Positions 1-10,093 of a DNA stretch of 64,000 nt are shown piece by piece. Under the pieces are notes generated by a model, which was given only the letters and a program-made list of their open reading frames with translations, had not been told where the DNA came from and searched no databases. Within the stretch, counting starts at the first letter, position 1, and each line of letters begins with the position of its first letter. Source of the DNA: Halichondria panicea (Eukaryota > Porifera > Demospongiae > Suberitida > Halichondriidae); the NCBI RefSeq assembly GCF_963675165.1, contig NC_087377.1, positions 7,395,122 through 7,459,121 of the forward strand. The letters run 5' to 3'. Position numbers and translations under genes: made by a program.

Positions 1-895
1 ATCATACATGTACTTCTCTGAGACTCCAGGCATCTTTGCTGTGATCCTAGTCCACTGGGCATGCCTCATTACCACTAAAACTCTGTTCTCAATGCATGCC
101 TCTAGTCTGGTTTAGTTTTATTGCTCCTGCATGAGTTGCTGTGCTAGACAGTTCAGTCATACACCACTACATGCATTGCATTATATCACTCTTCTGGTTT
201 CTTTATAATCATGTCACTAGCCGAGGGTTTGCACTTCAGTGCTCTAGTTTCCACGTCAGCACAATGCACAGTACATCATAGGGTACAGCTAGGGATGATC
301 TCACACAAAAGGTTGTGAACAATTGATTCGAGGCTCTAGTTACATACGCTTCAACTGCATCCCATTGAATAGTACATGTGTAGCTTATAATTATGACCAC
401 AAATCTACTGCTTGTTTTTTCCATTAGCCACTCAAAATCTGTCATCAATTCCTTTTTTAGTCACGGTTTAATAAAGCTGTTGTGTTTGACTATTCTATTT
501 ATTTATAGTTGTCTAAACTGAACATGAATGTTTATATAATGAGTGCACTTTTCTCATAATTATTATGATTGTGGTTGTTGTTGTCATGGTAGCGTTCTAG
601 TAAACTGGTCAGCTTAGAATGCATTCTTGTAATGATACTTTTCCAGAGATTGATCAGACAATCTTTTTCATGGCATTTAAACGTACTGGTTAAACGGAGT
701 TAATCAGGGAGACTCCCATACCCATCGTATAATCCTGCGCATGCGTACCGCTGGTCAGCTTAGAATGCATTCTTGTAATGATTCTTTTCCAGACTTCACA
801 AAAGAATTTATTAACGTGGACATAATTTAGAGTTAATTACAAATTCGCTAAATTAGTACCCTTTTTCATTATCACTTGTCATATTCCTTTTGTAG
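1..895. repeat. Non-coding left edge with a 42-bp direct repeat
   Basis: No convincing coding exon is seen before 896. A 42-bp sequence starting CTGGTCAGCTTAGAATGCAT occurs at 605-646 and again, with about one mismatch, at 751-792, in the same orientation with a 146-bp offset. The rest is AT-rich. If the receptor-like exons that follow belong to a longer gene, its Ig-type exons would lie to the left of the window. Confidence 0.6.
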
Positions 896-1353
896 GACAA
901 CCGGCCAGTAGTGAGGGTGTTTCTGCCACAAAGCTGCCAAACGGAGATGCATAAGTGACTTGTGCTGACTCTGATGTCGTTTGTCTTGTTTTGTTTCAGT
1001 CTACCATCGCTCTCGACAGAATTCTAGTTGCTCTCATTGACTCAATTGCGAGTTCAACAACCTTCTCTGTCAGCGACACCTTTGCTAATGGCCGTGTGAT
1101 AGTTTACTCTTGGAATAGCTCACAATCCATCTTCGACGGGAAGGTATCACTCATTAGGCAACTCAATCCACCGACAAGTGGGTGTATTTGGTAGCTCATT
1201 TTCATACTGTTTACTGTGTTTTGTGTACAGGTGCACCTTCTACCTTGTCTCCTACCGACCCCCCACCTGTTACTGGGTTCCAATTTCCATTGGTCACAGG
1301 AGTAATAGCTGGTAAAGCAAAACAGTATTAAAATTAATGTTTAGTAAAAATAG

Positions 1354-1636
1354 TGTGAAAAGGTTCACTTGATAGTTGTAGATAAATGATATTGTTTCAC
1401 CAGACTGCCATGCACAATTTAACAACCAGTTTATATACTAATGCCTGCACTAATTGAATTCTATGGTTAGTCCTGATGAGTCTTGGTGGATCTTGAAGAG
1501 GCATGCTCGATCTTGAAGATGCATGATGAGTCTTGAAGAGGCATGCTCGATCTTGCCAGGTCTATGTGTGTGTGTGTTCTACTAAGAGTAACAATAATGT
1601 GCTAACATAATATAATAAACAACATCCATAATTACA
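1354..1636 (-). repeat. 3' LTR of outer element
   Basis: Begins TGTGAAAAGG and ends CATAATTACA on the + strand. It matches the interrupted copy at 3698-3938/8409-8490 with small differences, including one fewer copy of the internal GATCTTGAAGATGCATGATG unit. Confidence 0.8.
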
Positions 1637-1869
1637 TTATTACATCGTTCCCCTCTGAAAAAGAAAATCCGTCCCGGATTATACCAACAATCAGCCAAAT
1701 ACCGCATGAATCGATCAGGGGGGCGTCGTAATCGGTGAGGGTAATGTCGTTGGTGGGCTATCGGCTGAGCTGTAGCATCATTGTCATCTTCAAGCAACTG
1801 CAGGTGAGTGCCAGCAGGTGTATTGCTCGGTGAAAGATAGGCTGGTCTACTTTTACGGACATGTTCAAG

Positions 1870-2349
1870 TCAAATGGTTGGAGGACATGGTTTAAGCCGA
1901 TCAAAGTGAATTATCGGACGTTGACGTGGGTTCTGCAATCGATAAACTGAGTCCGATAGTTGTTTGAGGATTCTGTACGGTCCCGTCCATGGTCGGTGGA
2001 GTTTTCCGCTGACACACTGAGGAATTACTTTGGAGTGTACCCAGACCAGATCGTCTTGGGCATAGGCTTTTCCATGTGCTTTCTGTCTGTCCTGGAGAGG
2101 GGCACGGTTAGAGTGCTTCTGTGGTTGCACAATCCGGACACGCCTGGCACCATTTGCAAACATCCTTGTGATAGCCAGGCCAGTAGAACTGATCACGTAC
2201 TCTTGAGAATGTCTTCTCCTCCCCCAGGTGTCTCCTTTGTGCACCTGCGTGTGCTTCTTTGAGAATCTTGTCTCGTTTATTAACTGGAAGGACATAAGTC
2301 TAGGTGAGGTATCTTTTAGATACTGTCGATATAGTTGACCATTTTGCAC
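1870..2349 (-). pseudogene. Integrase C-terminal remnant (outer element)
   Basis: A 159-codon minus-strand ORF. Its C-terminal half reads like the last part of a Ty3/gypsy integrase: a VWVHSKVI stretch, then GKLHRPWTGPYRI, VYRLQNP and IHFDRLKP, the SH3-like/GPF-type module after the catalytic core. The N-terminal half does not show a proper HHCC zinc module in one frame and looks like scrambled flanking sequence. The DDE catalytic core is missing. Its neighbours are the protease remnant upstream and the 3' LTR downstream. Confidence 0.65.
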
Positions 2350-2483
2350 GCTGAGCTGCCGTCTTGTCGGTCTGCTCAGTGCTTTAATTTGATTTTCAGT
2401 TTTGGTTTTTTGTCTTGAAGTTTAGCTCGTAATACAGGTCCAATAATGGGGTCCTGAAGCTTGTGGTGTAACCGTTCTCGTCC

Positions 2484-2849
2484 TCAATATTGCATGTCAT
2501 TCCCATTGCGTGGTGGCTTTTCCAAAGGAATTGGTGGCTGTTGACAGATACTTAATTCTGCCTTCTCAAAATTGATGCTTGCCTTACGTTCTTGCAAAAA
2601 ATCGAGACCCAAAATGGCTTCTGTAGTTAATGGACTTACCACAACAACTCTTGTTGGATAACTGTGCCCATGCAGTGAAATGTCTACTCTTGCTTGCCCA
2701 TGCACTGTCAACGGACTCCCATCGACTCCTACCAGTCGTACTTCAGCCCATGGCTCCAATTGTCGCTGCATGTTGTCCCAGGCGTCCTTGTGAATCAGGG
2801 TGACTGCTGCACCTGTATCGATAAGAAAGGATAGTGCTTTTCCATTCAC
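2484..2849 (-). pseudogene. Retropepsin domain of outer element
   Basis: A 121-codon minus-strand ORF with a clear retroviral-type aspartic protease. The active site is FLIDTGAAVT near residues 8-17, followed by a flap-region VGVDGSPLTVHG and the ILGLDFL motif before the C-terminal helix. The family role is processing of Gag-Pol. In a complete element reverse transcriptase should follow; here the sequence jumps to integrase C-terminal remnants, so the RT/RNase H block has been lost. Confidence 0.75.
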
Positions 2850-3068
2850 CTCGCCTCCGACACGAAACCCGCCTGTAGGTGTTACTATAGATACTATTGT
2901 ACTCTATTGTACTTGTGTGAGTGTTTTTTAAACGTTGAGTCGTATTTTCAGTATATCTTTTCAGTATATCTACCGTCCTGCGTTGGGTCGCACAGGGGGT
3001 TAGAAGTTTTCCTGGGCCGTCTTTTGGGGGGCGTTGCATACTCTAGACGCATGGCCTGTCTTTCAATT

Positions 3069-3672
3069 TCACAATTTCACGATCAGAAACATCACTTCTC
3101 CCACCAAATCTGGCTGGCTACTTGCCTCCAGCTTCTCCACTCTGTCAATTAGCTTTTCTACAAGGGCAACCAATTTTGGGTCAGAAATACTGGGACCCGT
3201 GGTCCTCCAGCTCTGCTCCAGTGACATTAGCAACCTCCAGCTCAAGGGTTGCAGAAACAGTGGCGTCCAGGTTTGCAGGTGTCCTCTGTCGCACGCCAAA
3301 AGCGATCTGTGGGTTGTCCAGCTGAGCCAAATAAGCATTCAGGGCAAGCGTCTCTCGGGCTTTGTCGGGGTAAGCCTTGTCTGCCTGGAACAGGAGGTCT
3401 TCAGCTAGATCCGCCCAATTTTCAGTCTTCTTCTTTCGGCGGGTCTGGAACTCGGCCTGATAGCGAGTCTTTTAGCTTGCCGGCTCGAATCTTTCTTTCA
3501 GAGCTTCGGCTGTACTATTCAAACTGGCTTTTGTTTCGGCTGGTAGTCTCTGAAATGCTGTCTGGGCTCGTCCGGTCAATCGCACCTTCAGCCACTTTAG
3601 CTGGTTTGCTTCATCCCAATCATTGATCTCCACAACGTTCAGCTTCCTTGTCCATTGAATGCCTCTTGCCAT
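3069..3672 (-). pseudogene. Gag remnant of outer element
   Basis: Minus-strand ORFs starting at 3672 (MARGIQWTRKLN, then LKWLKVRLTGRAQTAFQRLP) resemble the Ty3/gypsy Gag capsid region, where a pattern of LKVRL.G.A...F..L is typical. The frame is lost after about residue 66. A coiled-coil-like stretch (LVALVEKLIDRVEKLE) is open in another frame near 3100-3180. There is no zinc knuckle. It starts just downstream of the 5' LTR, as expected. Confidence 0.55.
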
Positions 3673-3697
3673 TTTGCAATCCTGCCGAGCACGCCAA

Positions 3698-3938
3698 TGT
3701 GAAAAGGTTTACTTGATAGTTGTAGATAAATGATATTGGTTATTCACCAGACTGCCATGCACAATTTAACAACCAGTTTATATACTAATGCCTGCACTAA
3801 TTGCATTCTATGGTCAGTCCTGATGAGTCTTGGTGGATCTTGAAGAGGCATGCTCGATCTTGAAGATGCATGATGAGTCTTGAAGAGGCATGCTCGATCT
3901 TGAAGATGCATGATGAGTCTTGAAGAGGCATGCTCGAT
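3698..3938 (-). repeat. 5' LTR of outer element, first part
   Basis: Starts TGTGAAAAGG after CACGCCAA and matches 1354-1636. It stops at the TCGAT target duplication where the inner element begins. The remainder resumes at 8409 and ends at 8490. Confidence 0.8.
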
Positions 3939-4182
3939 TGAGATAACTTCAATAATTCATTAAATCAGAACTCTGATACATACAAAATACACAGGCTATT
4001 TATACAAAAACAATACTAGAAAGAACCTTCTAGAACAATAGTACAGAAATGACTAAATAAGAACATGAAACCACTAGAACTAACACAACACAGTATTTAC
4101 GGAATCACAGGTTTACAGTACAGTATTTACGGAATCACAAGTCTTTATCTTAATGTTAGTTCCATGTCATAAGGATACCACA
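3939..4182 (-). repeat. 3' LTR of inner element
   Basis: Starts TGAGATAACTTC and ends GGATACCACA on the + strand. It matches 8163-8403 except for three substitutions. The purine-rich tract CAGGGGAGGAAA (minus strand, 4183-4194) directly precedes it and serves as the polypurine tract. Confidence 0.9.
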
Positions 4183-4194
4183 TTTCCTCCCCTG

Positions 4195-5544
4195 TTAAAT
4201 GTTAGTGTACCCACCATATCGATCAGGCCTGTTGCGATTTCTTTGCGGATATTGTCGAGCTGTTAATGCACCAGTCGAGGGTGACTCATCAGGTGGGGTC
4301 GGAGACGGATCAGTTGACTGATCAGGGGAAACTTCAAAATCTTGCAAATCCTTGTGAGCTGCCGTATCGTCGAAATCGTTTGGATTTGTTATATCGTCTT
4401 GTGACGACTCGGTGGTGGAAAGAGAATGAGTTCTATCACGTATGTGGTCGATATGTCGACGTAGTATCCTGCCATCACCAATTTCCACTTTGTAAGATAC
4501 TGGTCCTGTCTGTTGTACAATGCTTCCTGGAAGCCATGTACCGTTTGTTCGGAAATCTTTGAGCATTACTTGTTGACCAACAGAGAATGTCCTTGGTTTA
4601 GCATGTTTGTCATGTTGCTGTTTCTGTTTCATCTGCTTGTCAGATACATTTCCCTCTGTGTTTGGTTTGAGGAGATCGAATCGTGTACGTGTGAAGGAAC
4701 AGTTCACTCGGTGAGACGTTAGTGGTAGCATGTGGAGTTGAGCGGTATGACAGTAAAAACTGAGCCAATCTTGTTTTCAAACTCAGTCCTTCTCTCTCTC
4801 CAGCTTTCATGGCTCTTTTGAACGTTTGTACAAATCGTTCAGCTTGGCCGTTCGTGGAGGGATGGTATGGAGCACTTCGTATGTGTCTTATGCCATTGGC
4901 TTGAACAAAATCGCTAAATTCTTGGGATGTGAATTGTGCACCATTGTCGGAAACAATCTGTTCTGGTAGTCCATATCGAGCAAATAGTGCTTGCAGTGCC
5001 TCGATCGTGTTTTGAGACGTATAGTGGAAGACATCTGAATCACTTCTGGCCACTTGGAATGGGCGTCTACAACCACTAGAAACATTTTGTTCAAGAATGG
5101 ACCAGCGTAGTCAATATGGATCCTTTTCCATGGGCTGTTTGGCCAAACCCAAGGATGGAGTGGTGCTACTGCAGGTTTAGAGGCTTGTTCCTGGCACGAT
5201 AGGCACGCTTTTGCTTGGTTTTCGATGTCTTTATCGAGTCCACTCCATCACACGTAACTGCGGGCAATAGCCTTCATTCGGGACATTCCAGGGTGGTTCT
5301 CATGGAGAGCACGAAGGGTCTTTGCATGCAGGTTCTGTGGAATGATTGTGCGAATTCCCCACATCAAGCAACCACTTTCGATGCCAATTTCAAGACGGCG
5401 GTTGAAATATGATTGTAGATCCGGTGTCACTTTCTGTGGCCATCCTGATTTGACATACTTTAACACCTTGCTTAAGGTTGGGTCACGTCGGGTAGCCGTC
5501 TGCACCTGCTGAGATGTTACAGGAAGAGCTTCGATTTGAGCCAC
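4195..5544 (-). pseudogene. Integrase region of inner element, frameshifted
   Basis: Reading 5544 down to 4195. The HHCC N-terminal zinc region comes first (HENHPG..RMKAIARSYV, then a TGA where Trp is usual, then C..CQ near 5200). Next is the catalytic core: VVVDAHSKWPEV with the first Asp, VSDNGAQFTS with the second Asp, and HPSTNGQAER with the Glu region. The C-terminal module follows (GQQVMLKD..., then ILRRHIDHIR). The frame changes near 5540, 5035 and 4700, and there is one nonsense codon near 5246. The C-terminal tail is acidic and Pro/Ser-rich. All three core catalytic positions are visible but not in one frame, so this is a pseudogene form of the integrase that would insert the cDNA. 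Confidence 0.85.
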
Positions 5545-8126
5545 ATTGAAAGTGTGAATAGCATTATAATGTCAGCCGTTTCGTACGAATCTTGTACTGG
5601 CAAGGGGAGACGTGATAATGCATCAGCATTGCTGTGTGCTTGAGTGGGCTTGAATTGGATATTGTAATCATAACCTGAGAGAAAAATTGCCCAACGTTGG
5701 AGACGAGCAGCTGCTAGGGACGGTATTCCTTTCTTTGGGCCAAATATAGCTGTCAGAGGTTTGTGATCAGTGATTAACGTGAATTTCCTGCCATACAAAT
5801 ACTGGTGAAACTTCTTGGTACCAAATACCAATGCCAGTGCTTCTTTCTCGAGTTGAGCATAGTTTTGTTCGCTTGTCGTTAGCGTGCGTGAAGCAAAACA
5901 GATTGGTCTCTCAGCCCCGTCTGGTAGTACATGAGAAATAACAGCTCCAATGCCGTAGGCTGACGCGTCCGCAGCCATGTTGATTGGTAGGTCCGGGTCA
6001 TAGTGGGTGAGCACATCAGATGATGTAAGTTGTTTCTTTGCTTCTGTAAAAGCTTCCTGACATTCCTGTGTCCATTCCCACTTATGACTCGCTTGCAGAA
6101 GTTGGTTGATTGGGTAAAGGATGCTAGAGAGATTCTTGATGAACTTTCCGTAGTAGTTCAGCAACCCGAGGAAGGAGCGAAGTTCTTGAACATTCTTTGG
6201 TTCTGGAGCCTGTGCAATAGCATCAACTTTACTTGGAAGAGCTTGGATTCCCTCTTTGCTGATCTGATGACCAAGATATTCTACCGACTTGGCCAAAAAG
6301 ATACATTTCTCCTTCTTCAATTGCAACCCGTGTTCCGTAAAAAGTTTGAGGACTTGCTCCAGATTGTGTAGGTGGTCTTCTTCATCCACTCCTGTTATCA
6401 ACAGATCGTCTAAGTAGCAGATAACGTGAGGCACTCCACGTAGGATGGTGTCCATCAGTCTTTGGAATATTGCTGGGGCTGACGCCACGCCAAAAGGAAG
6501 TCGACTGAACTGGTATAACCCTTGATGGGTGTTGATAGTCACGTATTTGGTAGAGTCCTTATCGAGTTCGACCTGTAGATACGCTTGTGACAAATCAAGC
6601 TTAGTGAAAAGGGAGCCATTTGCTAGTGTTGCGAATAGGTCTTCGGGTTTAGGCAAGGGGTACTGATCAACTTCAAGGTCTTGGTTGATAGTCACTTTAT
6701 AGTCGCCGCAGAGTCGAAAACGTCCGTCTTTCTTGGGAACTGCGACCAACGGTGCTGCCCAGTCACTGCTAGGTATTTTCTGGATGATACCTTGTTGCTC
6801 CATGCGGTCCAATTTATCTCCAATAGCCTCTTTGGTTGCATAAGGAACAGGACGTGGTTTGAAAAACCGAGGAGTAGCATCTGGCCGTACTCTGAGAGTG
6901 GCTTTGTGTGAGGTCACAGTACCTAACTCGTCCTTGAACAATGAATCGTATTCGTGTAACAAATTCTTTAGTGTACCTGCAGGGGGAGATTTGACAGTTG
7001 CAATACATTTCCAGTCCAACTGGAGGTACTTCAGCCAATTGCGTCCAAAAAGACTTGGTCCACTTCCAGCAACCACCACCAGCACCAGCCGAGCCACCTG
7101 TTCTCCATAATTAACACACACATTAATCTGACCCGTTACCATCATAGCCTCATCTGTATATGTCTTTAGCAAAATATTTGACTTACGCAGCTTGAATTTA
7201 GAGAACTTGGCCTTTCTGGTGGCCTCAGAGATAATAGATATTGCAGCTCCGGTATCGATTTCCATCTTGAGTGGAGTATCCTCGATCTTGACTGTAACTG
7301 TGATCGGCTGTGTAGAAGGCTCGGTCAATCGGTATAGGTGGTAAGTGTCAGCTTCTGAGTCGGTCGAGCTGTTCCCATCTGGTTCCACTAGGTGAGTTTT
7401 GAATCGTCTCTTCTCTGTCTTCTTGAACTGAGAGGGTGGGTTGGAGCGGCAGGCTGGTGCTATGTGTCCCTGCTTTCCACATGAGTGACACTCTGCATCC
7501 TTGAAACGGCAATCAGCTGCAGAGTGATTCGACTTTCCACAGCGGTAACAAGGTTGGTTTGGCTGCGGTCTCCTTTTGCTTTGTATGCTCTTGATGGAGG
7601 GGTTGCTGGCCTTGAGTGCTCTGGTGTTGCTTTCTGCTGCTTCCATTCCCTGTGCGATTTCCATTGCTCTCTTCAAAGTAAGTTCTGTTTCGGCTAATAG
7701 TCTTCTTTGCATTGCTTCGCTTCGGAGTCCTGCAACGAAACGGTCACGTAGGGCTTCAGTGAGATACGCCCCAAAATTGCAGTGTGTTGCCAGCTTGCGT
7801 AGAGCTGCATCGTATTCTGCTAAAGATTCGTCAGGGACTTGATCCCTTTTTTGAAAATGAAAACGTTCTGCGATCACCGCTCGTGTCGGTTCGTAGTGCT
7901 TCCGTAGTGCAGCAAATATTTCTCCCTTTGTCTTCGATTTGGGAGCCTCAGGTGCAAGCAAGTCACATAGAAGACTGTAGGTCGTTGCACCAATGGGAAT
8001 AGGTACTTGCTTATCATCAGGGACTGTATTCGCCGTGAAGTAGAGGTCTACCTGATCCAGGTAGGTCTTGATAGACTCTTGGTCTGGTCTGTAATTGTTG
8101 AGAGTTCCATAGTGTGTGGCTGCCAT
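5517..8126 (-). CDS. Gag-Pol polyprotein (Gag, protease, RT, RNase H) of inner element
   Basis: An 869-codon ORF beginning MAATHYGTL, 24 bases after the PBS. In order it shows: the Gag capsid region; two zinc knuckles near residues 190-225 (CYRCGKSNHSAADC and CHSCGKQGHIAPAC); a retropepsin (MEIDTGAAISII) near 290; reverse transcriptase with RLCGDYK, LDLSQAYLQ, LPFGVASAP and the active site CYLDDLLI near 570; and an RNase H with MAADASAYGIGA and LITDHKPL. In this lineage Gag and Pol share one frame. The ORF ends after the RNase H and integrase continues in another frame. It is by far the longest intact ORF of the nested pair. The Ty3/gypsy assignment rests on domain order; the exact clade was not tested. 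Confidence 0.92.
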   Translation of the reverse strand: MAATHYGTLNNYRPDQESIKTYLDQVDLYFTANTVPDDKQVPIPIGATTYSLLCDLLAPEAPKSKTKGEIFAALRKHYEPTRAVIAERFHFQKRDQVPDESLAEYDAALRKLATHCNFGAYLTEALRDRFVAGLRSEAMQRRLLAETELTLKRAMEIAQGMEAAESNTRALKASNPSIKSIQSKRRPQPNQPCYRCGKSNHSAADCRFKDAECHSCGKQGHIAPACRSNPPSQFKKTEKRRFKTHLVEPDGNSSTDSEADTYHLYRLTEPSTQPITVTVKIEDTPLKMEIDTGAAISIISEATRKAKFSKFKLRKSNILLKTYTDEAMMVTGQINVCVNYGEQVARLVLVVVAGSGPSLFGRNWLKYLQLDWKCIATVKSPPAGTLKNLLHEYDSLFKDELGTVTSHKATLRVRPDATPRFFKPRPVPYATKEAIGDKLDRMEQQGIIQKIPSSDWAAPLVAVPKKDGRFRLCGDYKVTINQDLEVDQYPLPKPEDLFATLANGSLFTKLDLSQAYLQVELDKDSTKYVTINTHQGLYQFSRLPFGVASAPAIFQRLMDTILRGVPHVICYLDDLLITGVDEEDHLHNLEQVLKLFTEHGLQLKKEKCIFLAKSVEYLGHQISKEGIQALPSKVDAIAQAPEPKNVQELRSFLGLLNYYGKFIKNLSSILYPINQLLQASHKWEWTQECQEAFTEAKKQLTSSDVLTHYDPDLPINMAADASAYGIGAVISHVLPDGAERPICFASRTLTTSEQNYAQLEKEALALVFGTKKFHQYLYGRKFTLITDHKPLTAIFGPKKGIPSLAAARLQRWAIFLSGYDYNIQFKPTQAHSNADALSRLPLPVQDSYETADIIMLFTLSMWLKSKLFL

Positions 8127-8149
8127 TGCTGTAGGCTACTTGATCCACA

Positions 8150-8162
8150 ATCCTCGTCGCCA
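8150..8162 (-). other. Primer-binding site (tRNA-Ser type) of inner element
   Basis: On the minus strand TGGCGACGAGGAT directly follows the 5' LTR. It is complementary to the 3' end, including CCA, of a serine tRNA of the GCU type as I recall it from animals. The same 13 bases follow the 5' LTR of the separate element at 9754. Confidence 0.75.
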
Positions 8163-8403
8163 GATAACTTCAATAATTCATTAAATCAAAACTCTGATAC
8201 ATACAAAATACACAGGCTATTTATACAAAAACAATACTAGAACGAACCTTCTAGAACAATAGTACAGAAATGACTAAATAAGAACATGAAACCACTAGAA
8301 CTAACACAACACAGTATTTACGGAATCACAGGTTTACAGTACAGTATTTACGGAATCACAAGTCTTTATCTTAATGTTAGTTCCATGTCGTAAGGATACC
8401 ACA
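8163..8403 (-). repeat. 5' LTR of inner element
   Basis: Matches 3939-4182. It ends GGATACCACA at 8403 followed by the TCGAT duplication. At the inner boundary the last bases merge with the PBS, so the exact U5 end is uncertain by 2-3 bases. Confidence 0.88.
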
Positions 8404-9003
8404 TCGATCTTGCCAGGTCTATGTGTGTGTGTGTTCTACTAAGAGTAACAATAATGTGCTAACATATAATAAACAACATCCATAATTACATTAGGAATAA
8501 TTGTGGTGGTGATTCTGCAATTGTTTGGAACAGGCATTGTAATTTGTATTATAAAAGATGCAGAATGAAGGTAAATAATATAATTATAAATTATAAGTCA
8601 ATGCACGTCGCTAGATACAAATACATTGACCTTGATACGCAGTAACTATTAAAGCTACCGAGTCAGATGGAAGAGTGGATTGGTGCTCAACGTTTGCAGG
8701 AATTGAGCAGCCCAACAAAGCTTTTGCTCCAGTATTCAAGAGGAACATTGCTTATGAGCAAACAAAGAAACCACAGAGATAGAGGATCGATGACTCACAA
8801 GCCCCGGTAACAACAGAGGGAGAGTATGAGAGCATTGAGCCAGTTCATGAGTACGAAGATGTGCTTCCCAAAAACTAATTAATTTTATATCTCAACATTT
8901 TTGATTTTACAAAACTAGATTTAAATTAGATGGGCATGGCCCGTCCTCCATTATTAAATTGCTTTATTCATTATTTTTGTGGTCACAATCTTTTGTAGAC
9001 CAA

Positions 9004-9207
9004 ACCGTATAGCACGAAATTTTCGCAGGTGCAAATTTTTTGCTATTTGGCTCCAGAGCCCTCAGTAGAAATGTTCATGGGATCTAATATTCGCGGTTAA
9101 TTGCCAGGAGACCACACCCACCAATAAGCAGCGCATGGGAGTGTATCCAGTTTTAATTTTCTGCCCTCGAAAAACGAAAACTTTTCACCTCACGAAAATT
9201 TCTCGCA
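9004..9207. repeat. MITE of the 'accgtatagcgcgaa' family
   Basis: Begins ACCGTATAGCACGAAATTTT and ends with the inverse-like CTCACGAAAATTTCTCGC. Related copies lie at 28626-28861, 58916-59135, 55341-55444 and 56007-56042. No coding capacity. Confidence 0.6.
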
Positions 9208-9753
9208 TATGCATGGATAACTAGATAACGCTAATAATGTAGTTCAAACAAATTCGTAGATCTAGAAGACATATTCAAGCGTATGACAGTGTGAGCACAT
9301 AGAGTAAAAATGGAAGCTTATACACGTTCAAATAAAATCTCAATGCAAGCATAAAGTTGTAGCTGTACCCATTTAGCCAGTACCATATCACAAGTATGTA
9401 AGTTAAGAAAGATTAACTATACACAGAATTCATTTTAAAAAGTCAAACCATTGTTCTCGTGGAATATAGTTTTTATACATCTGCTTTAAATGGTTCAACT
9501 TTGTATCTTGGAGTGTTCGTATCCTTCCTAGATCGATATAGTTCTCGTTTACGCCTGGAAAGCAGTTAAACTCAGGACTTTTAGTGTGAATCCTTTCCAG
9601 CATTTCCATGACACTGATGAGGATAACGTACGTTAACCATTGAAGTATTAGGTATAGTTTTCCACTACTTCATAAAGGAAATGTCACATCCTTGAGGCAT
9701 AACAACTCTTTCACTGAGGCGTTCTTCCTCCACTTTGGATTTTGTAATAGAAC
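9208..9753. other. No gene seen
   Basis: AT-rich sequence without a convincing ORF, exon or repeat. It lies between a MITE and the 5' LTR of the next retroelement. Confidence 0.5.
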
Positions 9754-10048
9754 TGTAGTAATGTGCATAGTGTTTACTTTTAGTTGTGTTAATTAACTCA
9801 TGTCCTGTGGTTAACTTTACTTCCTGTATTGTACTTTTCTGTTATTGTGGTTTCTGTTCGTTAGTAGGTTCTTTCTGTATAGTTGTTCTTTGTTCCCTTT
9901 GTGCCTAGCTATAGGGGCCCGCTCCAGGCGGCTCTTTGTGTATGGGAGCCTCTGCTCCACTGCCTTTTGTCTTGTACATATGCATTTTATCAGTTGTTGA
10001 ATACGATTTCACTAAACTCAAATGTCTGCATGAACCTGCGACATAACA
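9754..10048 (+). repeat. 5' LTR
   Basis: About 295 bp with TG...CA ends. The start matches the partial 3' LTR at 13998-14081. It should hold the element's promoter, though no clear TATA box was chosen. Confidence 0.82.
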
Positions 10049-10050
10049 AT

Positions 10051-10063
10051 TGGCGACGAGGAT
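10051..10063 (+). other. Primer-binding site (tRNA-Ser type)
   Basis: TGGCGACGAGGAT lies two bases after the 5' LTR, identical to the PBS of the inner nested element on the other strand (8150-8162). Confidence 0.75.
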
Positions 10064-10093
10064 TACAACGGCAACCAAACCAAGTACTACCCC

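Larger units (their letters stand above)
3939..8403 (-). mobile_element. Inner Ty3/gypsy-type LTR retrotransposon, nested
   Basis: Flanked by a 5-bp target duplication TCGAT (3934-3938 and 8404-8408) inside the outer element's LTR. LTRs at 3939-4182 and 8163-8403 differ at three positions over about 240 bp. The minus-strand order is LTR, PBS, gag-pro-RT-RNase H, integrase, polypurine tract, LTR, which is the Ty3/gypsy order. The LTR contains a short internal tandem repeat (ACAGTATTTACGGAATCACA twice). The integrase region is broken by frameshifts and a stop, so this copy is probably not autonomous despite young LTRs. Confidence 0.9.
1354..8490 (-). mobile_element. Outer LTR retrotransposon, internally deleted and interrupted
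   Basis: Direct copies of an LTR (TGTGAAAAGG ... CATAATTACA, TG...CA ends) lie at 1354-1636 and at 3698-3938 continued at 8409-8490. The second copy is broken by the inner element. The element is on the minus strand, so its 5' LTR is the interrupted one. A primer-binding-like sequence TGGCGTGCTCGGCAGG (minus strand) directly follows the 5' LTR. Between the LTRs are remnants of gag, an aspartic protease and the integrase C-terminus. Reverse transcriptase, RNase H and the integrase core are absent, so it is a deletion derivative. Target duplication is not clean. The LTRs contain a short internal tandem repeat (GATCTTGAAGATGCATGATG). Confidence 0.8.
896..8878 (+). pseudogene. Decayed Ig-type receptor paralog, split by nested LTR elements
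   Basis: Four exons match the intact receptor gene at 49438-56204 in order and intron phase. 896-1177 is the last ectodomain exon, sharing LVLFQST, the YSW segment and SLIRQL/SLVRRL. 1231-1311 is the proline/threonine stalk ending VIAG. 8495-8570 is a hydrophobic TM exon (GIIVVVILQLFG...). 8643-8878 is a cytoplasmic tail ending in YESI and YEDV before a TAA. Splice sites are plausible (AG at 894-895, GT at 1178, AG at 1229-1230, GT at 1312, AG at 8493-8494, GT at 8571). Damage is direct: an in-frame TAA in the first exon near 953, a TGA at the end of the TM exon, and a TAG in the tail exon. The intron before the TM exon carries about 7.1 kb of nested retroelements. Upstream exons are not in the window. 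It is most likely a pseudogene; sequencing error could explain one stop but hardly three. Confidence 0.75.

Noticed and set aside
3034-3626. Overlapping + strand ORFs of 124-125 codons
   Set aside because: They are antisense to the Gag remnant of the outer element and have no motif of their own.
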